63,904 nucleotides of DNA, from NCBI GenBank assembly GCA_045540355.1, contig JAZQHB010000064.1, forward strand, positions 1 through 63,904. The letters are read 5' to 3'. The stretch is from RGIG2945 sp045540355 (lineage in GTDB: Bacteria > Bacillota > Clostridia > Oscillospirales > Acutalibacteraceae). Numbering within the stretch: position 1 is the stretch's first letter; the number at the start of each line of letters is the position of its first letter. The notes under the pieces were generated by a model that ran no database searches, was not told the DNA's origin, and saw only the letters and a program-made list of their open reading frames with translations. Shown piece by piece: positions 27,901 through 34,677 of the stretch. The position numbers and the translations under genes are program-made.

Positions 27901-28188
27901 ATAGTACCCGAAGTTGACGGATACGACTACTCTTTCGTTATCAACGGTTCAACTTCACTCAGCGAATCACAACATAACATCAAGGTTGTAGCTGTTGATA
28001 GTGCCGGAAACAAGGAAGAAGCTTCTGTTGATGAATTCACAGTAACAACAAGTAAGTTCGTTGCATTGATTTCAAACAATACATTTGTTATTGTAACAAG
28101 TGTAACAGTAGCAGCACTCGTTGCAGCAGTTATAATACTTGTTATTCTCAAGAGAAAGAAACGCAATGAAATACAAGAACAGTTCTGA
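18955..28188 (+). CDS. Giant Ig-repeat surface protein (putative adhesin)
   Basis: At 3077 aa this is the largest protein in the window. It has a Sec signal peptide (about 1-30, ending PVSFAA), a Big2-like domain near 405-500, then tandem Ig-like beta domains to about residue 2950. Recurrent signatures include EANFF/EHNFN (for example VDEANFFGEDVKLKI, INEANFFAEDVLIKI, IIEHNFNWNAETDL), TDKAG or TDLAGN turns and FTIDKT links. A membrane helix near the end (ISNNTFVIVTSVTVAALVAA and on) and a basic tail KRKKRNE anchor it; there is no LPXTG. AGGAGG precedes the ATG. It is last in the operon, before a strong terminator. Its role as adhesin is inferred from architecture and position. Confidence 0.8.
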   Translation: MKEMKVLKRILAVILTGLIVFSAIPVSFAATEITAWDAQETVDGKKIVNITGETEVKANIPEDYIVIVKDGSLIVPADQEIEVYGTIWLQENGSAVTQKNETQSGKFVIKKGAAFVRGIYPVFGYDVIDLKQSEGFGSEPLTPIALLNDNTQVTLRTNDVDGTEIIVRGTDKDNFAEINLTSDFLLTSKDIIRFGEFVNLNKESKGKFLAYNGAKIYNNSNNEDLINLINATENADVYHQVKYVVFDNDVKGEAQSAYIKKGESFTADAGENKIFVKKVLSGTPDETVSATFSAEINKPESFELYKVDAKYTVNFKASENGKIGVESKDTEGLLSSVSVDYDKEVTFKAEADKGYKCVGIVVEDGGKYTSLVTDIETKGEITTATISGIKSNLNVTAVFAEVFAENVIVSTSSAADSFYPETEHQFTAEVLPENAKVRDVKWSLKDAEGKAVSDTIATIDNKGLLKIGKEATADDAFKVIATSLSKEEIIASYDVKVSLITDKEIADYFTFSYNAEAAGNYNPESWSKSDVKIGLGDFDKENGLSYVFSMTEDGSIPMLADAKAEVVTAEESNANIRLRIFALNADEKVVKVLDFKGVSVKIDKAAPEVVYTPDFDEENWFKDKTINFTVNETNSGIEKVFYTKENRHDATSTDITFDVDGKCTFSVNSDTSENSTFYLWAIDKAGNISAAKSFNLKIDTIAPQSEIKVHSAVIASTLTNITFGLVKLNSKTEIEITAKDKSANNADGSGVATIKYKYVKDGEIAETIAWKEIDCKTEGTPYFTEITKTVAAPTTDGMYSMHILVIDALGNERDLSYVINSEEDGKSGLDVNNVIPDIELKVDGKVVKNDSINYVTTDTAFVIKAKPLIGEKVANISKASVKVSFNGSKDYDLGLKYDEKTGFTVNKASFTAFRTSNPNTDFPGITKKTNTTDLNNGTFVFTFETVNDYGNVSIAKVTVILDKVTPKISVAYLINDDYPEKTYRTERPIVITPTVGCSGIKEIEVTVGGEKTVVEPNDKGEYIYIAHKNASHTFKVTINAGKSASTNFTVKYVDKAVPEIGVKSEYYNSSKTVPYNGEWVALGGSKYIKFTISESQSTKTLGTRSFYYSTDNGETWTLITATTSTSKAFKIEESTVADYIFKIVAANGKESVSGVYQVRVDGKEPIIKNINYVDSVLDDFIDNILFFFYKPSAKKVEVNIEEEETGVAEVVLKGVLKKGAADENDTVIFTANADKIKKDGTKKYIAEFTIPVDTFEGHFLITAKDFAGKTSTLDTRKDKIEDELQGIIVDGDAPIIGTPVFVDETGTETKAEGYHQADAKTVKFDVTEANFYAENVVFEINAVDKDGKAITTFDKKLEKNKGSKNLYKVTEWNEKAETIATQTTSLTFNKEGNYSIIVRATDRSGNEAESREVNFSIDNTKPTVEVSYDKEPYLEDEETGTKYFVEKTKMTLTVKELNFNWDAKEDIKIIATDINGKDLEIPVLGEWKNVSDVTYEADVELPDGIYDITVQTTDKAGLESELLEEKVVVDTAAPEITSFTYPNEIIRVVIDNLTLGVFFKDTIQVKVEMEEQTSGIKEVVLTCIPEDGSDEFAYTKTYEKKVGQADGNSSYVAEFSIPAQFKGTLKVKITDYLGRTDEMTNTKLATDLQGNNKEVLVGDNIKPVIENLGETSEIENGAYYTGNKTVVVKVDEANFFGEDVKLKIVAKDDNNNDISAPVKNLKKDIEDVSGLVYTSDNWKTDNDGKHYTELNFTKDGDYTVEVTYTDKSGNVAEAKSISFTIDNTAPVIELVGYNKAPALDSKKTDKKYFSEAVTATIRIIEHNFNWNAETDLVIKATDIKGNTVELPVLSAWTTKEDGNTHEAELLIEKDAIYEIDVQTTDKAGNKKELETENVVVDSIGAEIVEFNLTNSVGKAFINALSFGVFFKNTAEVEIKVTDVTAGVKAIKLKGILEENASTVNKAFEKEITFDEVTTLRDSNGTYSAEFSIPAQFRGTLLVEVYDYSGNYTYAINSQFSEDIKEGETEVVVVDNIAPVITDLEANSDIVSGGYYNTSKILNLEINEANFFAEDVLIKIESADDLNNVVTELDSALVKKEGSANIYVISEWQMTDRDTYSKSIEFTADGEYTVTVSYTDRSQNVAKEKKINFTIDKTNPVIDIKYDKEPVYVSTETDKSYYKEAVIATVTVTEHNFNAKSDDIKIVAKDILGNKVNNPDVSKWSEVAANTHVATIRFFDDANYTLDVETTDLAGNKAVYETQNLVVDTTAPEITGITFSEDSDDIDSFESTSYNSYKYFSNGTSKVTISARDNTSGVQKLAFYGVDYTANAAGEKKEFTPSQVTYAELQNTVSYSFDLPANFKGYIYAQATDYSTNTSTADTEDGFTQSVGAVIEDVDKHEETLDIKIIANEEPNENGFYNEDLPVTLIVDDKYSGINNLTYKIGSADEVEVDFTGENDVVYNWKNDVTVNAVKNNNNNVEVIVSYVDNAGNPHLARRTFKVNYKIDVTAPEITVTYNNNNGVNGGFYKADRVANIVIEELNFSASDVIIKITKDGEAYTSITPSAKSWKHNNTTHTVKVAFSEDGDYTFYIEYTDLAGNKNKGVAYGNSATPNKFTIDKTRPVIQSVVFDNNAAVNGMYYNKARTATITIREHNFVPGKSAIKIAATNKGAAVATPAPSAWKRVGEDLYSATVRFSADAVYKMSISSVDNANNSAVVVNESAFCIDNIDPEVTVTGVVPNSANKTIVKPIVKVNDTNIDNSSISITIKGSKCGKVDEIKEDDVYTVTVVAADLAGRTNKYITTFDTNGKAVRIENNTFDFSVNQFGSTYQVSEKVNAFNGKVMTEPENIEIKEINPDKLKSYKIVVYKDGTETRELAEGKDYTVKVAGGNGEWYVYTYTIFSKNFEEEGFYSIDISSVDMAGNIAQNTLDTKNQDLEFGIDATKPKINITNLNSGDIKEVEKYKVVVNVTDLSLSKVSVFLDGKEIVPEVDGYDYSFVINGSTSLSESQHNIKVVAVDSAGNKEEASVDEFTVTTSKFVALISNNTFVIVTSVTVAALVAAVIILVILKRKKRNEIQEQF

Positions 28189-28220
28189 TTTTGAAAAAAT
28201 TGTATAGTTCTTAAAATACA

Positions 28221-28263
28221 CCCCCGAAGCAATATCAATTATTGATAAGCTTCGGGGGATTTT
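28221..28263. terminator. Terminator of the pilus/adhesin operon
   Basis: CCCCCGAAGC (28221-28230) pairs with GCTTCGGGGG (28249-28258), extended by an AT-rich inner stem, and is followed by ATTTTA. It ends the 25-kb rightward operon and can also act on the convergent esterase operon. Confidence 0.8.
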
Positions 28264-28306
28264 ACAAGATAATGTTCTTATTTATGAAGATTTCTTTCAA
28301 TTATTG

Positions 28307-29347
28307 TTATCTGTGCAAATTTATGAAATGTATGAGCTTCAGCCAATCTTCTCGGCCGAAGTAGTGAAGACCTTCTCTTAAATGGTAGCCGATATGTCCT
28401 TCGTGGAAAACGTCACCGACTTCCGGCAGACGGTTTTCTGAAATAAAACCTTTTTGGTTTTGCTTTTCATAGAAATCGCTTGCCGCAACACAACTGAGCA
28501 TCTGTGAATCGGGGTCTGCCCAACGGTCTTTTTTTGCCGCACCTACTGCTACAAATCTCGGTGCGATTGAAGCAAGTAAAAAGTGTTGGTCAAAGGGCAT
28601 ATCGTGTTCTTTGCCGATATACTTTTTATAATTTTCGCAGAACCAATACGGAAATTCGTCTGTGATATTTGCAACTCTTTCTCCGCCCTTATCTCTTGTG
28701 ATTGCATCGCCCGAGCAACCTGAATTGTTGGAATAAGAAAAAGTGAATCGCTCGTCCGTTGCGGCAGTCAGAAGTGCGGTTTTACCGAGCCTCGAATGTC
28801 CGCATACCGTTACGCAATCTTTATCGAGCTTGTCGATTGTTTCTGCATAATCAAGTGCTCTGTGTGTCGCCCATGCCCACAATGCAATTTTACCGGGGTC
28901 GTCGGGATTTTTTCTTTCACCATTTTCAAAAATGATGCCCGCAAGTCCGTTTGTGAAATCACCGTCATCGCTTGTGACATCCTTGTAACAGAACGAAATC
29001 ACTGCAAAGCCGTTGTCAACAAGCTCTTCTGTGGGCATATATCTGTCAGGGATGTCATCTCTGAAGTTGATGTGAATGAAAAACGGATATGTACCCTCTT
29101 TTGTCGGGATAACCGAGTAGATGGGGAATGTAAAATCTTTACCGTTGAGAGTGCAGGTCAGATCGATTTTTGAAGCGGTCGCCTTACCTGCGCAGAAATT
29201 CGGGATATAATTTTCGGTTGTTTTCCAAGTGATTTTTTCAGGTTTTTCGGGAATATAACCATATTCTTCTTTCTGAAGAATATCGAGCATTTCCTCTCTT
29301 GTTTTAAAATCGGGCAGATTTCTCTCGCCGAGCATTTTTTTAAGCAT
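28307..29347 (-). CDS. Alpha/beta-hydrolase, CE15 glucuronoyl-esterase-like
   Basis: This 346-aa hydrolase shows the CE15 pattern: nucleophile Ser185 in GHSRLGKTAL, an acidic residue in SGDAITRDKGGE (Glu223), and a C-terminal LHYFGREDW with His328. CE15 enzymes cut esters between lignin alcohols and glucuronoxylan. There is no signal peptide, unlike many CE15 enzymes, so an intracellular substrate is likely and the specificity is open. The ATG at 29347 overlaps the upstream HAD gene stop by 8 nt. It is the last gene of the minus-strand operon that begins with the riboswitch-controlled symporter. Confidence 0.7.
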   Translation of the reverse strand: MLKKMLGERNLPDFKTREEMLDILQKEEYGYIPEKPEKITWKTTENYIPNFCAGKATASKIDLTCTLNGKDFTFPIYSVIPTKEGTYPFFIHINFRDDIPDRYMPTEELVDNGFAVISFCYKDVTSDDGDFTNGLAGIIFENGERKNPDDPGKIALWAWATHRALDYAETIDKLDKDCVTVCGHSRLGKTALLTAATDERFTFSYSNNSGCSGDAITRDKGGERVANITDEFPYWFCENYKKYIGKEHDMPFDQHFLLASIAPRFVAVGAAKKDRWADPDSQMLSCVAASDFYEKQNQKGFISENRLPEVGDVFHEGHIGYHLREGLHYFGREDWLKLIHFINLHR

Positions 29348-30056
29348 TGTTAATCACCTTAATATATCGGAGTGCATCTGATAAACTGCCTTGCGGAATA
29401 TTACTTATATCGGTTTGTGATTTATTGATAAGAAATTCGGGGCAGAGGAAGACTTTCATACCGAGCTTTTCGGTAATCATATCTTCATCAACATTATTTC
29501 CGACCATAAGACATTCTTCAGGACTCACATCGATATTTTTGCAGATTTCCTTGTAGTATTCCAAATTCGGTTTTGCATAGTGAGAATTTTCATAAGTGGA
29601 AATGTATTCGAAATCTGATTCCTCAAGTCCTGCCCAAGCCATTCTTGCTTTAGTCGCAACGGCAGGAAAAATCGGATTGGTTGCAAGGACTGTTCTGAGT
29701 CCGAGCACCTTTACACCGTCCACCAAATTTTTTGAATTTTCATCGAATTTGCAAATAGACTTTGCAGCTTGAAATTCATTTTCGTAAAAGTCATCGAAGA
29801 TTGGAATGTCTTTCTGACAATCTTTTTTGTGAACAGCCGAAAAAGCTTCCCAGAATGCTTCCTCGTTTGTTTTTGTGCCGTCATTTTTGACCATGGCTTT
29901 TGTGCCTTGCCATACAGACGGAACAAATAAATCTTTATCATAACCCAAAGGAATGACCTTTTTAGCTAATTCTCTGAAGTATATCTGAATAAAGTCGTCC
30001 TCATTCATAAGAAGGAGTGTGCCGTCAAGGTCGAAAAATACAGTTGTTATTTTCAT
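29340..30056 (-). CDS. HAD-family hydrolase (phosphatase-like)
   Basis: This 238-aa soluble HAD-superfamily enzyme has motif I FFDLDGTLL (Asp9 and Asp11), motif II VLATNP, a Lys in HYAKPNLEYYKEI and motif IV GNNVDEDM. A helical cap lies between about residues 15 and 95. It probably hydrolyses a small phosphate ester; the substrate cannot be read. It begins 2 nt after the symporter stop with no strong binding site, so it depends on translational coupling. Confidence 0.85.
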   Translation of the reverse strand: MKITTVFFDLDGTLLLMNEDDFIQIYFRELAKKVIPLGYDKDLFVPSVWQGTKAMVKNDGTKTNEEAFWEAFSAVHKKDCQKDIPIFDDFYENEFQAAKSICKFDENSKNLVDGVKVLGLRTVLATNPIFPAVATKARMAWAGLEESDFEYISTYENSHYAKPNLEYYKEICKNIDVSPEECLMVGNNVDEDMITEKLGMKVFLCPEFLINKSQTDISNIPQGSLSDALRYIKVINNA

Positions 30057-30058
30057 TG

Positions 30059-31546
30059 TTAATTCTTTTCCATTTCTTTTTGAATTTCAGCAGAGTATGA
30101 AAGTAAGGGCGAAACATCTCTGCCTTTCTTTCTGTCGAGATAGTTTTTGGTCAGCTTCATCACAATCGGACAAAGTGCGAGTACGCCGATTAAGTTGGGT
30201 ACCATCATCAGACCGTTGAATGTGTCAGAGATATTCCACGGTACGGAAACATCTGTAAGAACGGAGCTTACGAATACGATGGCGACGAAAACTATTTTAT
30301 ATATTATAGCAGATTTTTCACCGAAAAGATATGACCAGCTTCTTGTGCCGTAGTAGCTCCAACCGAGAATGGTTGAGAATGCGAAGAAGAGAATTGAAAT
30401 TGAAACGAACTTGCTTCCGAATCCGCCGAAAGATTGGGAGAAAGCTTCTGCAACAAAAGTTTCGGATGCGATGTTTTTAAAAGCTTCAACCGTTTCGCCC
30501 GTAGCGAGGTTGACAATGCCCGAGGAAAGGACGACAACGGCGGTTAAAGTACAGATGATAATTGTATCAAAGAACACTTCGAAAATGCCCCACATACCCT
30601 GTCTGACGGGCTCTTTGACATTTGAGGTAGCATTAACCATAACCGATGAGCCGAGACCTGCTTCGTTTGAGAAAATACCTCGCTTAAAGCCCATTTTGAT
30701 TGCAACACCGATAGTGCCTCCGACAACTGCGCGTGCAGAAAAAGCATATTTGAAAATCGAAACAAAAATATCGTCAATTATTTTGATGTTCATAAACATA
30801 ATAACGAGTGCACCGATGACATAAAAACCTGCCATAAAGGGGACGATTTTTTCAGTAACGGAAGCAACTCTTTTGAGACCGCCGAGAACAACCAAAGCGG
30901 CTATGAGTGTAAGGACAAGCCCTGTAACCCAACGGGGAATACTGAAAGCGGATTCCATATTTGTTGAAATCGTATTTGCCTGAGCAAGATTACCGATACC
31001 GAAAGAAGCTAAAACTGCAAAGATTGCAAACAAAGCGGCAAGGATTTTGCCGACAGTTTTCATGCCTTTTTTGCTTCCGAGTCCGTCTTGCAGATAATAC
31101 ATAGCACCGCCTGCCCATTCGCCGTTTTTGTCCCTGCGACGGTAGAAGATACCAAGCACATTTTCGGAATATTTTGTCATCATACCAAAGAAAGCGGAAA
31201 CCCACATCCAGAAAACCGCACCGGGGCCGCCTGTTGCGATGGCACCCGCAACACCTGCGATGTTACCTGTACCGACCGTAGCCGCCAAAGCGGTACAAAG
31301 TGCCTGAAATTGCGAGATAGAACCTTTTTCCTTGGTATGACCGCTGACCTTTTTATCAAAGATACTTCCTATTGTTTTTTTAAACCAGTGACCGAAATGA
31401 GAAACCTGAAAAAACTTCGTAAGCACGGTCATTAAAATACCCGTACCCAAGAGCAATGCGATACCGAACCAGCCCCAGATAAAGCTGTTTAAGTCGCTTG
31501 CAAAAAAGTCAAGAATTGCGTTTGCGATATTTTTCAATGCTTCCAT
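30059..31546 (-). CDS. AGCS-family sodium:alanine/glycine symporter
   Basis: This 495-aa polytopic transporter has AGCS signatures: FQALCTALAATVGTGNIAGVAGAI near residue 85, GGPGAVFWMWVSAFFGM, and GFKRGIFSNEAGLGSS near 290. It moves alanine or glycine with sodium. AAGGAG lies 5-6 nt before the ATG. The leader holds a glycine riboswitch with a terminator, so glycine is the likely relevant substrate. HAD and CE15-like genes follow without a gap. Confidence 0.93.
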   Translation of the reverse strand: MEALKNIANAILDFFASDLNSFIWGWFGIALLLGTGILMTVLTKFFQVSHFGHWFKKTIGSIFDKKVSGHTKEKGSISQFQALCTALAATVGTGNIAGVAGAIATGGPGAVFWMWVSAFFGMMTKYSENVLGIFYRRRDKNGEWAGGAMYYLQDGLGSKKGMKTVGKILAALFAIFAVLASFGIGNLAQANTISTNMESAFSIPRWVTGLVLTLIAALVVLGGLKRVASVTEKIVPFMAGFYVIGALVIMFMNIKIIDDIFVSIFKYAFSARAVVGGTIGVAIKMGFKRGIFSNEAGLGSSVMVNATSNVKEPVRQGMWGIFEVFFDTIIICTLTAVVVLSSGIVNLATGETVEAFKNIASETFVAEAFSQSFGGFGSKFVSISILFFAFSTILGWSYYGTRSWSYLFGEKSAIIYKIVFVAIVFVSSVLTDVSVPWNISDTFNGLMMVPNLIGVLALCPIVMKLTKNYLDRKKGRDVSPLLSYSAEIQKEMEKN

Positions 31547-31560
31547 TTTTTACTCCTTCA

Positions 31561-31593
31561 AAAACAAAAATAGACGGAGAAAAAATCTCCGTC
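31561..31593 (-). terminator. Riboswitch expression-platform terminator
   Basis: On the minus strand GACGGAGA (31586-31593) pairs with TCTCCGTC (31573-31580) around a 5-nt loop and is followed by TATTTTTGTTTTTG. It lies between the glycine aptamer and the symporter binding site. Confidence 0.8.
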
Positions 31594-31621
31594 CGTTCAA
31601 ACAAAATAAATAAAAATTACT

Positions 31622-31733
31622 TTCCTCTGTCCTTTTGCCTGAGAGATTGAACATAAAGTCTTGCCCCTTCGGCACCCAAACGGGATTCTCCAGAGTGCCA
31701 TCCGCTGACAGTTTTACCTGAAAGCTTCAACGG
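31622..31733 (-). ncRNA. Glycine riboswitch (singlet aptamer with 5' ghost helix)
   Basis: On the minus strand the conserved glycine-aptamer elements are visible: CTCTGGAGA (P1 side), GGTGCCGAAGGGGCAA (complement of 31661-31675) and TCTCAGGCAAAAGGACAGAG (complement of 31625-31644). Only one full aptamer is present. A 5' remnant helix, CCGTTGAAGC to GTCAGCGG (31702-31733), stands where the partner aptamer would be, the singlet form often seen ahead of transporter genes. A terminator follows; whether glycine turns expression on or off cannot be decided by eye. Confidence 0.9.
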
Positions 31734-31754
31734 CACATATTAAATTGCGCAACT

Positions 31755-31783
31755 AATATACCATTAAAATCGAGTTTTGTCAA
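31755..31783 (-). promoter_or_regulatory. Promoter of riboswitch-symporter operon
   Basis: On the minus strand TTGACA (31778-31783), 17 nt and TATATT (31755-31760) lie just upstream of the glycine riboswitch. Confidence 0.75.
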
Positions 31784-31785
31784 AT

Positions 31786-32994
31786 TTAGTCCTGCATTTT
31801 CTTTGCCCAGGGCTTAAATGCGGCGGCACACAAGGCGATTCCGACAAATGCGGCACAGGACCATACGGTGAGAGTGGTATTCCAACCGAAGTTATCGGAA
31901 ATAACAGCGATGCCGTAGGTTGAAATTGCACTGCCTATATATGTGCAGGCGTTGAGAAAGCCTGAGATAAAACCGACATTTCCGAATTTTTTGAAATATC
32001 TCGGAAGTATGCAGATAAGCAAAAGGTTTACACCGTGCATTGAGCCGTTGAGGAGTGCAAGGAGAAAAGCTGAAATAACGGCGTTATTCTTATTGAATAT
32101 CATAAGAAGTGCCGAAGCGATGAAACCAAAAGCGTATAAAACTCCCGCACACACAAGCGGATTTTTAAAGACTTTTTTGTGGAGTGCAGTTGTTATCTGG
32201 AAAGATATGATACTGAATATCGGGAGCAAAACGCCTGTAAGAATTGAAACCGAGCTTGAAAGATTGTATGTTTCGGAAATATATGACGGAGTCCAGGTTG
32301 TGATGCCGTCACGCAAAGCACCCTGAATAATTATTGCGATTATAATACAAATCATCATGGGTGAAAAGTAGTTTAATTTTTGAGTTGGAGTATGGTTTTC
32401 TTCTGCGGCTTGTATCCTATGAGCAACCTCGATATCAGGACAGAATATCTGCCATATTACGAGCATAATAATACCTGCCGTCGCTGAAAAGAAGAAAACG
32501 CCTTTCCAGCTTGCAAGTGAGATGATAAGCGGGGAAATGAGGTACAACAAAATTGTACCGATTGAACCGCCCCAGTTAGCTCTTACGCTTGCTTTCATAT
32601 AATTTTCGGCGTCAAATAATTCCGTCATAAGCTTTACAAGCGGAGGCCACATGAAAGCCTGAGCAAAGCCGTTGATGCACCATACAACCGTCATAAGGAT
32701 TGTGTTAGGGCAAACCGGAATAAGAATATTCATTGAGATTGTAAGCAATAAGCCATAAGTAATCAGTCTTTTCGGCCTGATTCTGTCACAGAAAAATCCG
32801 CTGATGAGTTGACCTATGCCGTAGGTGATGAAGGCACCCGTAACGGCGGGGGAAAGTGCAGATTTTGTGATGTTCTCAGAAGCGATTATCTCAGAAATAA
32901 CTGTGCCGAAATTGATACGGGTAAGATAACTTACCATATAGGTGAACATCATAAGAAAAATTATTGAGTTGACCTTCTTTTTCTCTGTAATCAT
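31786..32994 (-). CDS. MFS transporter, OPA (organophosphate antiporter)-like
   Basis: This is a 402-aa major-facilitator protein with about 12 membrane helices. It carries GQLISGFFCDRIRPKRLITY between helices 2 and 3 and CINGFAQAFMWPPLVKLM further on, which recalls the GlpT/UhpT family. The substrate is unknown. The ATG at 32994 is chosen because GGCGGT lies 6 nt upstream; the frame stays open to 33036 with no binding site. It is divergent from the GPH symporter, and the two promoters share one -35 hexamer. Confidence 0.8.
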   Translation of the reverse strand: MITEKKKVNSIIFLMMFTYMVSYLTRINFGTVISEIIASENITKSALSPAVTGAFITYGIGQLISGFFCDRIRPKRLITYGLLLTISMNILIPVCPNTILMTVVWCINGFAQAFMWPPLVKLMTELFDAENYMKASVRANWGGSIGTILLYLISPLIISLASWKGVFFFSATAGIIMLVIWQIFCPDIEVAHRIQAAEENHTPTQKLNYFSPMMICIIIAIIIQGALRDGITTWTPSYISETYNLSSSVSILTGVLLPIFSIISFQITTALHKKVFKNPLVCAGVLYAFGFIASALLMIFNKNNAVISAFLLALLNGSMHGVNLLLICILPRYFKKFGNVGFISGFLNACTYIGSAISTYGIAVISDNFGWNTTLTVWSCAAFVGIALCAAAFKPWAKKMQD

Positions 32995-33015
32995 TTTTAC
33001 ACCGCCAAAAGAAAT

Positions 33016-33066
33016 GTTATAAACATTATACTGCATATTGCAAAAAAATCAAGTTGATAGTATAAT
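33016..33066. promoter_or_regulatory. Divergent promoters sharing one -35 hexamer
   Basis: TTGCAA at 33038-33043 reads the same on both strands. Rightward it is 17 nt from a perfect TATAAT (33061-33066) for the GPH symporter; leftward it is 16 nt from TATAAC (33016-33021) for the MFS gene. The two transporters would then compete for, or be co-regulated at, one site. Confidence 0.6.
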
Positions 33067-33096
33067 CTAAGTAAGCATTTTGGAGGAGGTATGAAA

Positions 33097-34626
33097 ATGT
33101 CATCACAGGATTTCAAAACTTATACCGCAAAAGAACGGAATATGTATCTTGTCGGTATGTTTGGTCAAAATGTTACATACAGCATCATATCTGCGGCACT
33201 TGCGTATTATCTGCAGTTTACACTTCTGATTCCTGCGGTTGCCGTAAGTACCATTATGGCAATCTCAAGAGTGTGGGACGCCTTTAATGACCCTATGATG
33301 GGTACAATCGTCGACAAGACACGGTCAAGATGGGGTAAATGCAGACCGTACCTTATTTTCTCTCCGATTCCGCTTCTGATTATAACCATACTCTGCTTTG
33401 TAAACGGATTTTATAATCCTGAGCTTGGTATGTACGAGGGTAGTAATTTATGGGTAGTCCTTGCTGCCGGTACAAGCTATATACTCTGGGGTATGGCATA
33501 TACGGTTGGTGATATTCCGCTGTGGGGCGTAACGGCTCTGATGAGTGAAAAAGAAAAAGACAGAGCGAAGCTTATTTCGGCAGCAAGAATTGTTGCTGCT
33601 ATCGGTGGCGGTATTGCAACCTTGGGCACACAGCCTCTTGCATTGGCAATTGGTGAGGTTATTACCGATAAATACGGCGTTGCTCCTAACATCGGCGAAA
33701 AATACGGCTTTATTGTCACAATAACACTTCTCGGCATAATCGGTGCGGTGACATTCCAGATGACGGGACTTTTCATCAAAGAAAGAATCCCCGGCTCAAA
33801 GAAATCATATTCGTTGAAAGAAAACTTCGGTTTGATGTGGAAGAACAAGCCGTTCAGAAAGATACTTATTTCAGGTGTATTATCAAGCACAAGATTACTT
33901 CTCAATATTTCCGCAATGCCGTTGGTTACATACTACTACGCAAGTAAGGACCCCATTATGGCAATAGTTTATATTGTAATGCTCGGTGGCGGAATGTTCC
34001 TCGGTATGTTTATCGGAATGGGATTTGTTCCGAAGCTTACAAAGAAATTTGAGAAAAAAGATGTATACAATTACTCAAACCTCTTGTGCGTAATTCCTTA
34101 TCTGATGATATTTGTTCTTTATCTCATTGCACCTCAGGATCTGGTAAAACCCGTTTACCTTATACTTATGTTTATAATTTTCCTTTTCTGCGGTTTCGGT
34201 TCAGGTGCAACAGATGTTCTCCGTTCACTCATGATTGCCGATGCGGTTGATTATGAAGATTATCACAATCACATCAGACCCGACGGAGTTTTCTTCTCGG
34301 GACAGACTTTCATCACAAAGCTTTCAACAGGTATTGCAACAATCATCAGCGGACTTGCTTATGCAGCGGTTGGCTTCTCGGATGAAAAAGTACAGGTTGT
34401 CAATGACTTTATCGCCGCAGGCGGTATTCCGAGGCTCAACCCGGAATTTTCATCATACATGATGATACTTTTCTTCATCGTTTCAATTCCGCCCGCAATC
34501 GGATGTCTGATTGGTGTTATTCCGACATGGAAATATCCCTTTACAGATAAAGAGCATGAAAAAATGCTCGAGGAATTAAACAGACGCAGACACGAAGAAG
34601 GTATAGAGGTAAGCAAAGAAAAATAA
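33097..34626 (+). CDS. GPH-family sugar:cation symporter
   Basis: This is a 509-aa transporter of the glycoside-pentoside-hexuronide family with 12 membrane helices. The family loop SRVWDAFNDPMMGTIVDKTR with RWGKCRPYL is clear, as is the second-half LMIADAVDYEDY motif. The ATG at 33097 is chosen over 33091 since GGAGGAGG ends only 1 nt before the latter. The alpha-galactosidase-like gene 51 nt downstream suggests the cargo is an alpha-galactoside such as melibiose or raffinose. Confidence 0.92.
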   Translation: MSSQDFKTYTAKERNMYLVGMFGQNVTYSIISAALAYYLQFTLLIPAVAVSTIMAISRVWDAFNDPMMGTIVDKTRSRWGKCRPYLIFSPIPLLIITILCFVNGFYNPELGMYEGSNLWVVLAAGTSYILWGMAYTVGDIPLWGVTALMSEKEKDRAKLISAARIVAAIGGGIATLGTQPLALAIGEVITDKYGVAPNIGEKYGFIVTITLLGIIGAVTFQMTGLFIKERIPGSKKSYSLKENFGLMWKNKPFRKILISGVLSSTRLLLNISAMPLVTYYYASKDPIMAIVYIVMLGGGMFLGMFIGMGFVPKLTKKFEKKDVYNYSNLLCVIPYLMIFVLYLIAPQDLVKPVYLILMFIIFLFCGFGSGATDVLRSLMIADAVDYEDYHNHIRPDGVFFSGQTFITKLSTGIATIISGLAYAAVGFSDEKVQVVNDFIAAGGIPRLNPEFSSYMMILFFIVSIPPAIGCLIGVIPTWKYPFTDKEHEKMLEELNRRRHEEGIEVSKEK

Positions 34627-34677
34627 CAGCGTTAACGGCTGTGCAGTTCGTAATATTAAAAGAAAGGTGCAGATACT

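Noticed and set aside
18955..28188. Frameshift or fusion in the giant surface gene
   Set aside because: A single uninterrupted frame with regular repeat signatures, a signal peptide at the start and an anchor at the end indicates one intact gene.
30147..31435. Rightward frames opposite the AGCS symporter
   Set aside because: They are shadows of a well-supported transporter gene and have no family features.
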